Source: DASTPP01 sp035762175 (lineage in GTDB: Bacteria; Myxococcota_A; Polyangia; Polyangiales; Polyangiaceae). From it: DNA of 49,946 bases. The stretch spans positions 1-49,946 of the forward strand of contig DASTPP010000268.1 in NCBI GenBank assembly GCA_035762175.1. The letters run 5' to 3'. The notes under the pieces were generated by a model, which ran no database searches, was not told where the DNA came from, and saw only the letters and a list, made by a program, of their open reading frames with translations. The position numbers and the translations under genes were made by a program. Shown here one piece after another: positions 19,436 to 26,695 of this stretch; position 1 is the stretch's first letter; every line of letters starts with the position of its first letter.

Positions 19436-19674
19436 ACGAACCGGTTGACGACGAGCCCCCGCCCTTGCGCGCGCATGCCCGGGCTGCCGGCCGACCTCGA
19501 GGGGGGCGAACCCCCCAAACCGCCCCTCCGCCCCGGCCTGCCGAAGGGCCCGGCGTTTGGCCCTCTCGCGGCGGCCTTTTCGGGCGGCGTGGGCGGCGCG
19601 TCGGCGCCGCACGCTGGGCGCGCAGGGCCCTCGGGGCAGCTCGAGGCAAACGATGGGAGGTTCGTCGAGGGCGT

Positions 19675-19710
19675 TTGAGCAAGTTGCTCAAGGCTGAGCA
19701 AGTTGTTGTT
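19675..19710. repeat. 17-bp perfect palindrome plus direct repeat
   Basis: TTGAGCAA-G-TTGCTCAA (19675-19691) is perfectly symmetrical. TGAGCAAGTTG from it recurs directly at 19695-19705, 19 bases on, about two helical turns. This looks like an operator pair. Confidence 0.7.
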
Positions 19711-20123
19711 CACCCTTGTACGTCGCACCCAGCGATCGCCGAGGCCCGGGCGGTCGTTTGCGCACTGCGGCGCGCTCGCGGGCGGCGGCTGGGCCGCCAA
19801 AAAGCCCTTACTCTGGGCAAGGGATGGATGGACAATGGTCTCGGTGGCGGCGAACGTGAAGCACGTCACAATCCCGGGGGCCCTCCGGGGGGCATTTCTG
19901 ACGAAGCCGGCGCAGGCCCCCGCCGGGCACGCCTCTTGCGTAGGCTTCGACCGAGTCTGGGGCCCTGCCCCTAAGTACGTGACGACTGGCCGCCCTCGGC
20001 GACCGAACGCCGAGGGGCTGCCCCCATCATCCCCCGTTTTGAGCCGGCCGCCGTCGCGCCGTCTCCCCGAGGTTCTCCCTTGCCCGGGCGTGTGCACGCT
20101 CGGTCTGCCCCGAGGTGTTTCTC

Positions 20124-21902
20124 ATGCTGAAGAGCGGGTCGCTTTGTCTAATGTCCATCGCCACGGTCCTTTTGACGGGCTGTCCGCTGCCGCCCTACGG
20201 CGACGCGCCGCCCCACGGCTGCCAGGGCCCCGGCTGCTACGACGACGACGATGACGACGACGGGTGCGGCGGCTGGGGCGGCAAGGGGGGCTACGGCGGC
20301 GGGGGCGGCTACGCCGGCGGGGGCGGCAAGGCCGGCTCGGGCGGCGGCGGGCTGCCCGAGCGGACGCCGATCGCGCTCGACGAGTACCAGCAGCGCCTGC
20401 GGCTCGACCTCGCCACGGTGCCGCGCGCCGAGCAAGCCGACATCGTGTACGTCGAGTTTCACGCGGCGTACAACAACCCCAACTACAACGACGACGAGTT
20501 GGGCGTGCTCGCCAACGCGACGCTCAAGTTGCTCAACCAGCTCGACGTCCTCTCGAACTCCGCCGGCACCGCCGGCGCCGCCGCCGTCCTCGACAACTTC
20601 GGCCGGCCCATCGCGGTGCGCTTCAACCCGTCGCGCTTCAACCTCGACAAGCAGCGAGACATCGTCGACACCATCGTGCGGCTCGCCCACCGCCAGGACG
20701 TCAACAACCCCTTCTCGTGCGACGTGCCGGCCGTCCCCGGGCTCGACTTCTTGCACCTCGCCGCCAACGACGACGTCTTCGACCCCATCTTCCAGAACTT
20801 CGAGTCGGTCTACTCGAACGTTGGCCTGCGCAAGCGGCTCGTGCAGGCAGGCGTCTTGGGCCCCGACCAGCTCGTCTTCGACCCGGTCAGCGAGGCGCAG
20901 TTTCTCGCCAACGGCCTCACCAACGTCGCGAACGTCACCCTCTACGACGCGCTCGCCGCCGTCGACCCGCTCAACTTCAACCGCCCGACCCTCGACCTGC
21001 TGTACAACGACGTCGGCGACCGCGAGCGCCTCGTGCGCGGCTGCCTCCTCCAGTCGAACGTGTCGGCGGGCAACCGTTGCATCGACCGCCTGGCGCAGAG
21101 CACCCCCTCGAACGGCGCGGCGTACCTCACCTTCGACGTGCTGGCGTTCAACAACGCCGACCCGAGCAAAGACTTCTTCGCGGCCGCCTTCGTCGGCCCG
21201 GGCAACCCCGCGGGCGACCCGCTCGTACGGCCCCACGATGGCATCGAGCCCTTCGCGATCGACGGGGGCGCGGGCATCTACCAGCTGCCCAACTCGATGC
21301 TCGGGTTCCTCGGCTTCAACGCCAACTTCCAGCTCGTGAGCAACGCGCCGCCCTACAACGCGGCCCTCGGCGGCGGCGACCTCGCGAGCGGCTCGAACTC
21401 GTCGTCCGCCTGCAACTCCTGCCACTCGGGCTTCGCCATCCCCTTCAGGGACACGATCAGGGACGCGATCGAGTTCTCGCAGGGGAGCGCCGACGAGTTC
21501 GGCTACATTCTCAAGCGCTCGCAGGACCAAGAAGCCTGGGACGCCACCTTCGAAATCGACGCGGTATCCTACGCGGATGCCCTGCGCGAAGTTTACTTCG
21601 TGCGCTCCGAGAGCGGCGAGCTGGCGGACGGCATCTGGTCGTTCGGTCAGGCGTACAAGCGAGACCTGTCGTTCGAGGACGCGGCGGTCGAGCTCGGCCT
21701 GCCTGACGGCGAGACCTTCCTCGACCTGCTCGACAACACCGGCCTCGGGGGCGAGTTCGGCGACGGCGCCATCTCGCGCGAAAGCTTCGTCCTCAACTAC
21801 CAGGCGCTCGTCGATCAGGTGGCCAGCTCCGACCTCGACTTCTTGCGCGGCTGCGTCGCCCGCGACACGTCCGAGGTGGAGGACCTCCCCACCGGCGACT
21901 GA
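20124..21902 (+). CDS. Lipoprotein with single c-type haem motif
   Basis: A 592-residue predicted lipoprotein, starting at ATG 20124 (GAGGTG 6 bases before it; GTG 20115 is part of that site). The lipobox ends at Cys20 (TVLLTGC). Then comes an unusual spacer: a seven-Asp run and a long Gly/Tyr/Lys-rich stretch, about residues 38-75. The main domain has no family I can name. Near residue 430 there is one CNSCHS haem-attachment motif (CxxCH), and the rest has no second motif, so at most one covalent haem. Several further Cys (CDVPAVPG, RGCLLQ, NRCID, RGCVARD) could form disulfides. It may be a surface electron-transfer or peroxidase-like protein; this is inference. Confidence 0.75.
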   Translation: MLKSGSLCLMSIATVLLTGCPLPPYGDAPPHGCQGPGCYDDDDDDDGCGGWGGKGGYGGGGGYAGGGGKAGSGGGGLPERTPIALDEYQQRLRLDLATVPRAEQADIVYVEFHAAYNNPNYNDDELGVLANATLKLLNQLDVLSNSAGTAGAAAVLDNFGRPIAVRFNPSRFNLDKQRDIVDTIVRLAHRQDVNNPFSCDVPAVPGLDFLHLAANDDVFDPIFQNFESVYSNVGLRKRLVQAGVLGPDQLVFDPVSEAQFLANGLTNVANVTLYDALAAVDPLNFNRPTLDLLYNDVGDRERLVRGCLLQSNVSAGNRCIDRLAQSTPSNGAAYLTFDVLAFNNADPSKDFFAAAFVGPGNPAGDPLVRPHDGIEPFAIDGGAGIYQLPNSMLGFLGFNANFQLVSNAPPYNAALGGGDLASGSNSSSACNSCHSGFAIPFRDTIRDAIEFSQGSADEFGYILKRSQDQEAWDATFEIDAVSYADALREVYFVRSESGELADGIWSFGQAYKRDLSFEDAAVELGLPDGETFLDLLDNTGLGGEFGDGAISRESFVLNYQALVDQVASSDLDFLRGCVARDTSEVEDLPTGD

Positions 21903-22029
21903 AGCCCCGACGCGCGCGGGCCCCGCGGGGGCCGACGCGACGCCGGGCCGACGCCCCCCCTCGGGCCCTCCCGTCGGGGGGCGTTTTGCTCCCGCGGCTC
22001 GGCGCGCTTTGCGACGGCCGCGGCGGCGA

Positions 22030-22400
22030 ACTTCCGAGGCGACGCCGGGAGGGGTCGCCCCTGCCGGACGTCGCTTCCGAAGCGACGCCCGGCAGGGGGT
22101 CGAGGGTGCCCCCCGTCACTTCCGAAGTGACGCGGGGAGGGGTCGAGGGTGCCCCTCGTTACTTCCGAAGCAACGCAGGGAGGGGTCGACCCTACCCCCC
22201 GTCGGTTCGGAACCAACGCCGCGAGGGGTCGACCCTACCCCCCGTCAGTTCGGAACCAACGCCGCGAGGGGTTCACCCCTCTGATTATTGCTTCTGAAGT
22301 TACGAATGGAGGCATAGCCCCCTCGGATTGTTGCTCTTGAAGTTCGCAGTAGGGGAGCCAGCCCCGCATTTGCCGCCATTGAAGCAACGGTTCGAGGCAT
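22030..22400. repeat. Nine-unit 43-bp tandem array with palindromic cores
   Basis: Cores of the type TTCNGAA start at 22032, 22075, 22120, 22163, 22206, 22249, 22292, 22335 and 22377: steps of 43, 45, 43, 43, 43, 43, 43 and 42 bases. In units 2-5 the core is flanked by inverted arms (for example 22070-22086 and 22115-22131, both perfect 17-bp palindromes with different arm sequence). The second half of most units is a GGGGTCGA/CCCTACCCC stretch that is itself partly self-complementary. The right-hand units decay and become AT-richer. The unit length is not a multiple of three, so it is not coding. It fills the 21903-22421 gap between the haem lipoprotein and the truncated ATPase gene. Confidence 0.9.
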
Positions 22401-22421
22401 TGCAGGTGGAGCTTCGAGGAG

Positions 22422-23135
22422 GTGCTCAACAGCGTCGAGAGGGTCTTCGCGAACGGCGCGCCGTACCTCCGGCTGCCCGTGCACGTCATCTACACGGTGC
22501 CTCCGCCCATGCTCGTGCGCATGCCGACCGACAGCGTGCGCTTCTTGCCCATGATCAAGCTACGCACCTGGGACCGCGACCCCGCCGAGGGGGCCGTCGT
22601 GGCGCGCGGGAAGCCCTTCCCCGAAGGCGTCGCGGTCGCGCGCGAGATGGTACGCAGGCGCGTGCCCGACGGCGCGCTCGCCGAGTTCCTCGGGCCCGAC
22701 TTCGAGGGGCGCTTGCGGGCGATCATTCAGTGGTCGGGGGGCTACCCGCGCGAGTTGCTGCGCCTGATGCAGCGGGTGATGACGGCCGAGCGCTTCCCCC
22801 TGTCGGACCGACTGTTTCAACGCACCCTCCGGCAGGCGGCCGACGAGAGTAGTCGCATCGTGTTCAGCAACGGCCAGCGCGCGCTCGACATGCCGGCCAA
22901 GGTGTACTTGACGCAGAAGCTCACGGTCGACCCGGGCGAGCACGTGCTGGCCGACCGGTTGCTGACGGGCAACCTCATCTTGCGCTACTCGAACGACAAA
23001 GAGTGGGACGACGTACACCCCGCCCTGCTCGAGCTGCCCGCCCTACGTGAGGCCATCGAGCGGCAGCAGGCCGCCTTGCTGGCCGCCCGGGGTTCGACGC
23101 CGCCCCCCGCCCTCACCGCGCCGGCCCCCGGATGA
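22422..23135 (+). CDS. C-terminal half of an AAA/STAND-type ATPase (truncated)
   Basis: 237 codons from GTG 22422, with a GAGGAG before it. The protein starts in mid-domain (VLNSVERVFANGAPYLRLPVHVIYTVPP); the same frame reads back in protein-like fashion only to SFEE, and an in-frame TGA lies at 22380. There is no Walker A or B motif. What remains looks like the lid and sensor-2 region of an AAA+/STAND ATPase (IIQWSGGYPRELLRLMQRV), followed by a winged-helix-like end (LTGNLILRYSNDKEWDDVHPALLEL). I infer a 5' truncation whose break lies beside the 43-bp array. It is either a remnant or a reduced partner, still translationally coupled (ATGA overlap) to the next gene. Confidence 0.65.
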   Translation: MLNSVERVFANGAPYLRLPVHVIYTVPPPMLVRMPTDSVRFLPMIKLRTWDRDPAEGAVVARGKPFPEGVAVAREMVRRRVPDGALAEFLGPDFEGRLRAIIQWSGGYPRELLRLMQRVMTAERFPLSDRLFQRTLRQAADESSRIVFSNGQRALDMPAKVYLTQKLTVDPGEHVLADRLLTGNLILRYSNDKEWDDVHPALLELPALREAIERQQAALLAARGSTPPPALTAPAPG

Positions 23136-24943
23136 CCGCCGAATCGCTCGCCGACGAGCCTGGCGACGAGCCCCCGCCCGACGACGAGTTGGGCCGGCTC
23201 GTGCGCAGCCTCGTGCTGTCCGAGCGCTTTCACTTCTACGTCGCCGTCTGCGAGACGCCGCGCGCGGCCGACGCGTTGCTCGACGAGCTCGCCTCGAAGC
23301 TGCCGGCCGAGCGCGGGGCCGAGGTGCGCTTCGTCCGCCTCGACCCCTACGCGAAGCACGAAGAGTTTGGCGAGCCGCTGAGCGCCGACGAGGTGGTCGC
23401 CGCGGCGCTCGAGCCGCTCGTCTACCCGCCCGAAGCGAACCGCCGGCACGGGGTGGTGCACGTGCTCGACGCCTCGCGGGCGGCGCCCGAAGACGAGCAG
23501 GCCTTTCGCTGGCTCTTCGGGCGCATGAACGAGCGGCGCAACCACATCGCGCGGGCGCTCGGCGGCGAGCTCGTCTTGCTCGCGACGCCGGACGTCGAGC
23601 AGCTCTTCGTCGAGGCGGCGCCGGACTTCTGGTCGATCCGGAGTGATACGTACGTCTTCTACGGGGAGGCATTCCGGGCGGATGGAACCCAAGTCGCGAG
23701 CCGAGCGCTCGGGCACCCGCCACCGGCGCCGCCTGCCCCGCCTCTAGGCGGTGCCCCCGAAGTGGTGACGGCGACGCTCTGGCCGCCGAAGCCGCTACCT
23801 AGCGGTCGTCACCTCTCTCCAGAGGTGGCTCGCGAACGGTTCAAGCCCTTCCTTGAGTTCGTCCGCGAGCACTGGTCGGTTTCGCCGCCGAAGAGGCCAT
23901 TCGAACCTGACCGCCTGCCTGAGACGCTCACGACTCTCGAGGAGCTTCTCGAAGCCAAGGGGCGCGGCAGCTCACTTTGGCGAGAGCAGGTCGGGAGCGC
24001 CGGTAACGTACGGGCGCAAGAGCTCGGGCCTTGGCCTTACGTGCCGGAAGAGCTCGCCGAGGGCGCCCGCCTGGCAGGACAGGCCGACGTCGCACGGCGC
24101 ATCTATCGTACGATTGTCGACGACGCGCGGAGAGACGGACGAAACGTCCGCGATGGTCAGTGGCTCCTGCTCGACGCCGCGTTCGCGCGGGCCTTTTTCT
24201 CGCTGGTCGCGCTCGAGGTCGAGCGAGGGGACGTAGACGCCGCGCGCACGCTCGTTGTCGAAATGGCCGAGACGGGTGGCCCGAAGCCAGCCCTCGGGCA
24301 GCAGCTCACGTGGGCCCTCTGGCTACAAAGCCTTGGCCTTTTCTACCGATGCCTGGGGAGCACAGAGTCGGCGCTCGCTTACTTCGTCCAGAGCATCGCG
24401 GCGCTGCGGGCCCTGCCCCCGCTCGGGACGACCACGCCGGAGCTCTTGCCCGAAGGGCTGGTCCTTGCGTCGGAGTCAGCGTTGGCTCTCGGCCAGGCGG
24501 AGTTTGCTGTCGAATGGGCCCGAGCGGCGCTCGACGCGCTGAGCCCTCGCTGGGGTAGCACGGGCCTTTGGGCTGCGACTTCTGACGACGAGGTGGCTCG
24601 CGGCGCGCCGCCCGAACCGGCACGTTGGGGCAGCAAAGGCCCTCGGCCCAGGGCGTACTTCCCGCTGGAAGCTCGGGCCCTGCTCGCGCTGGCGCGCGCG
24701 CACGATGCCTACGGCGACATCCGCGAGGCGCTCGCGGCTCTGAAGCGAGCCGCGAAGGTAGGTGACAGCTTGCTGTCAAAGCCGAACCTCTACCCCCAGG
24801 CTCAGGGGCTTGCCTTTGCGGCGTACCGTGAGCTCGCAGAGCTCTACGACCGCATGGGTGACGAGCGAAGCGCCAAATACTACCGCCGAGAAGCCCGGCG
24901 CATCGGGCTCGATACGTGCGGCCCGGGTGACGGCTTCGGCTGA
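23132..24943 (+). CDS. STAND-like / TPR protein, partner of the ATPase remnant
   Basis: A 603-residue cytoplasmic protein with no signal. Residues 25-185 resemble the NTPase-like module of bacterial STAND/TPR proteins (VHVLDASRAAPEDEQAFRWLF, LFGRMNERRNHIARALGGELVLL, APDFWSIRS) but lack a visible Walker A loop. After a Pro-rich stretch (about 195-235) the rest is helical, with TPR-like pairs (LGLFYRCLGSTESALAYFVQS; ARAHDAYGDIREALAALKRA). It starts at ATG 23132, overlapping the stop of the ATPase remnant. Codon use changes at about 23640: agt, gat, gca, gga, caa and cga become frequent, which neighbours avoid, so the C-terminal part looks acquired. Proteins of this class often act in sensing or conflict; no function is proven. 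Confidence 0.65.
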   Translation: MTAESLADEPGDEPPPDDELGRLVRSLVLSERFHFYVAVCETPRAADALLDELASKLPAERGAEVRFVRLDPYAKHEEFGEPLSADEVVAAALEPLVYPPEANRRHGVVHVLDASRAAPEDEQAFRWLFGRMNERRNHIARALGGELVLLATPDVEQLFVEAAPDFWSIRSDTYVFYGEAFRADGTQVASRALGHPPPAPPAPPLGGAPEVVTATLWPPKPLPSGRHLSPEVARERFKPFLEFVREHWSVSPPKRPFEPDRLPETLTTLEELLEAKGRGSSLWREQVGSAGNVRAQELGPWPYVPEELAEGARLAGQADVARRIYRTIVDDARRDGRNVRDGQWLLLDAAFARAFFSLVALEVERGDVDAARTLVVEMAETGGPKPALGQQLTWALWLQSLGLFYRCLGSTESALAYFVQSIAALRALPPLGTTTPELLPEGLVLASESALALGQAEFAVEWARAALDALSPRWGSTGLWAATSDDEVARGAPPEPARWGSKGPRPRAYFPLEARALLALARAHDAYGDIREALAALKRAAKVGDSLLSKPNLYPQAQGLAFAAYRELAELYDRMGDERSAKYYRREARRIGLDTCGPGDGFG

Positions 24944-25011
24944 CCGGCGGCAGCCTCGGCCGCCTCGGGGCGCGGCGGCGACCTCGGCCGCCTCGGAAAT
25001 CGGGGCGGGCT

Positions 25012-26331
25012 TCAGCCGCCCTTGGGGTCGGGGGCGCCCTCGAAGAGCCGGGCGGCGTCGGGGTGGCGGGGCAGCGGGCCGATGCCGTAGCGGGCGTTCA
25101 AGTACTCTTCGGTCGAGAGGTGGCAGCGGCGCATGGTGTCGGCGGCGGCGACGCCGACGTAGCGGTAGTGCCAGGGCTCCCACTGGTACTGGGTGATCTT
25201 CTCTTTGTCGCGCTCGTAGGTGAGCACGATGCCGAAGCGGTGGGCGTTCTCGTGCACCCAGCGCATGGGGGCGCTCTCGGCGATGATCTCGGGGGCCCAG
25301 CCCTCGTAGATGGGGCCCTTCTCGGTGCGGTAGACGAGGTCGGCGGTGGTGCCGAGCTGGTGCTCGGAGTGGCCCTCGCGCGCGGACGAGAGCGAGGCGC
25401 GGGCGAGCGCCTCGGGGTGCGAGAGGCCGTGGTGCGTCTCTTCTTCGGCCACCCAGCGCCGGAAGACGGCGGCCTGCGTCGCGTAGGGCCGGAAGCCGCT
25501 GCGGACGTAGACCGAGTAACCGCCCTCGTCGCGCGCGGCGTCGAGCAGGGCGCGGAAGCCCACCTTGCCGCGGAAGCCCACGGTGCGCCCGTCGAAGGTG
25601 TGCGTCGGCGCGGGGGGCGCGGCGCTCTCGAAGGCGACCTTGCGCAGCGAGTTGGAGCCGTACGAGTAGGCGGGCGGCAGGCAGACGAGGTCGTAGCGGA
25701 AGCCGTAGAGCGGGCCCGAGCAGGGCGTCCAAAACGAAGTGTCGGAGATCGGATAGCGCGGCGAGATGGGGAACCAGCGGTTGACGTAATAGAGCAGGTC
25801 GGTCGGGTCGGTGGGCGGGCAGGTGCCGTCGCTGGTGAGCGGCGGGTCGCAGGCCGCCTCGAGCGCGATGGCGCGGGGGTCGCAGGCGTCGAGGGGCTTG
25901 GCGGGCGCGGGCGGGCCGCCGCGGGCGCGGCCTTCGGCCGGGCGGGCGTGGGCGCCGCCTTCGGTGGGGCGGGCGTGGGCGCCGCCTTCGGCGGGGCGGG
26001 CGGGGGCGCCCTCGGCGGCCGGGGCGCGGGCGTGGGGGCCGCGTTCGGGCGCGCGGGCGGACGCCCCGGCGGCGGCGCCGCGGGCCCCGTCGCCGGCCTT
26101 CGCCGAGCCCTTCGGGGCGCCCGAGCGCGCGCCGGCCGGGGTGAGCGCGGGCGGGGCCGGGTCGGCGAGGGCGGACGACCCGCGGAGCGAGGGCGCGCCC
26201 GCGAGCGCGCTCTCGACGAGGGCGCCGAGCACGAAGCCGGAGGCGAGCACGAGCGGGCGCGGCCGCGCGGGCAGCCGGCCCGGGCTACGCTTGGTCAGAC
26301 GGAAGTCGAGTGCGAGCGTACGCCAGACCAC
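25012..26331 (-). CDS. M15 family D-alanyl-D-alanine carboxypeptidase (VanY-like)
   Basis: Predicted exported peptidase that trims the terminal D-Ala from peptidoglycan stem peptides. The catalytic domain (about residues 200-425) has SEHQLGTTADLVY (His and Asp zinc ligands) near 319 and EPWHYRYVG (catalytic Glu, zinc His) near 384. The N-terminal part has a hydrophobic export segment (PLVLASGFVLGALVESALAG) and a low-complexity linker with HARPAEGGA-type repeats. The start is uncertain. GTG 26331 gives an n-region with Lys/Arg, but the strong AAAGGAGG at 26376-26369 is 37 bases too far away and no start codon follows it in frame. Convergent with the TPR gene. Confidence 0.85.
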   Translation of the reverse strand: MVWRTLALDFRLTKRSPGRLPARPRPLVLASGFVLGALVESALAGAPSLRGSSALADPAPPALTPAGARSGAPKGSAKAGDGARGAAAGASARAPERGPHARAPAAEGAPARPAEGGAHARPTEGGAHARPAEGRARGGPPAPAKPLDACDPRAIALEAACDPPLTSDGTCPPTDPTDLLYYVNRWFPISPRYPISDTSFWTPCSGPLYGFRYDLVCLPPAYSYGSNSLRKVAFESAAPPAPTHTFDGRTVGFRGKVGFRALLDAARDEGGYSVYVRSGFRPYATQAAVFRRWVAEEETHHGLSHPEALARASLSSAREGHSEHQLGTTADLVYRTEKGPIYEGWAPEIIAESAPMRWVHENAHRFGIVLTYERDKEKITQYQWEPWHYRYVGVAAADTMRRCHLSTEEYLNARYGIGPLPRHPDAARLFEGAPDPKGG

Positions 26332-26387
26332 GGCCGAAGCGCGGGCGGCCTTTCGGTGGGGGCCGCCGCCTCCTTTGACGATTCGAG

Positions 26388-26418
26388 GTGATAGCGCGGG
26401 CGTCCGGGGGGGCGTCAA
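26388..26418 (-). promoter_or_regulatory. Candidate promoter of M15 peptidase gene
   Basis: On the minus strand TTGACG (26418-26413) is followed, 19 bases later, by TATCAC (26393-26388). Transcription would start near 26381, just before a strong AAAGGAGG at 26376-26369. Spacing is longer than ideal. Confidence 0.4.
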
Positions 26419-26492
26419 CAAAACGCGGTGTCCGGGGCGGAAAGTCGGCGCGGCTCGCCACCCGGGGGCCGGGCGCCGGCCGAGCGCCGCGC

Positions 26493-26642
26493 GACGCCGC
26501 CTCGCCCGCGGGGGGACGCCTGCCCCGCCTTCCGCGTCACCCGCCCGACCTGGGACGCCGCCTCGCCCGCGGGGGAACGCCCCACCATTGTGACCAGAAG
26601 GGCGTGGCGGGGGCGACGCCGCCTCGCCCGCGGGGGAACGCC
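26493..26642. CRISPR. CRISPR-like mini-array: three 28-bp repeats, two 33-bp spacers
   Basis: Repeats at 26493-26520, 26554-26581 and 26615-26642 begin GACGCCGCCTCG and end ACGCC. The last two are identical, and the first differs at one base (G for A, six bases from its right end). Spacers 26521-26553 and 26582-26614 are both 33 bases and unrelated to each other. The 61-bp period and 28/33 split match type I-E/I-F arrays. Read on the minus strand the repeat starts GGCGTTCCCCCGC, reminiscent of high-GC type I-E repeats. The degenerate left repeat would be the distal end, placing any leader at 26643-26695, which is short and GC-rich. No cas gene is in the window. The remaining gap 26332-26492 holds only the peptidase promoter and ribosome site. 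Confidence 0.6.
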
Positions 26643-26695
26643 CCGGCCGGCGGCCGCCCCGGGGGCCCGGGCGGCGTGCTAGCGTGCCGGGCGCG

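Larger units (their letters stand above)
19246..20123. other. 878-base intergenic region with palindromes
   Basis: It separates the VanW gene from the haem-motif lipoprotein. It holds three 16-base palindromes at exact 43-bp steps (19334-19435) and a second palindromic element at 19675-19710. A few open frames cross it on both strands, but none has protein-like composition or a good start. It is visibly less GC-rich than genes around it near the palindromes. No clear promoter was found for the gene at 20124. Confidence 0.6.

Noticed and set aside
17368..20097. N-terminal extension of the uvrC frame by 910 codons
   Set aside because: The frame runs antisense to the VanW gene and across the palindrome region; UvrC homology starts exactly at the ATG at 17367.
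21577..22297. Open frames across the 43-bp array (FRSDAGRG-like repeats)
   Set aside because: Unit length is not a multiple of three, so the repeat peptide changes frame each unit; no start or ribosome site.
22030..22400. Reading the 43-bp array as a CRISPR array or retron RNA
   Set aside because: Units are adjacent without unique spacers and diverge gradually, unlike CRISPR; no reverse transcriptase gene is in the window for a retron.
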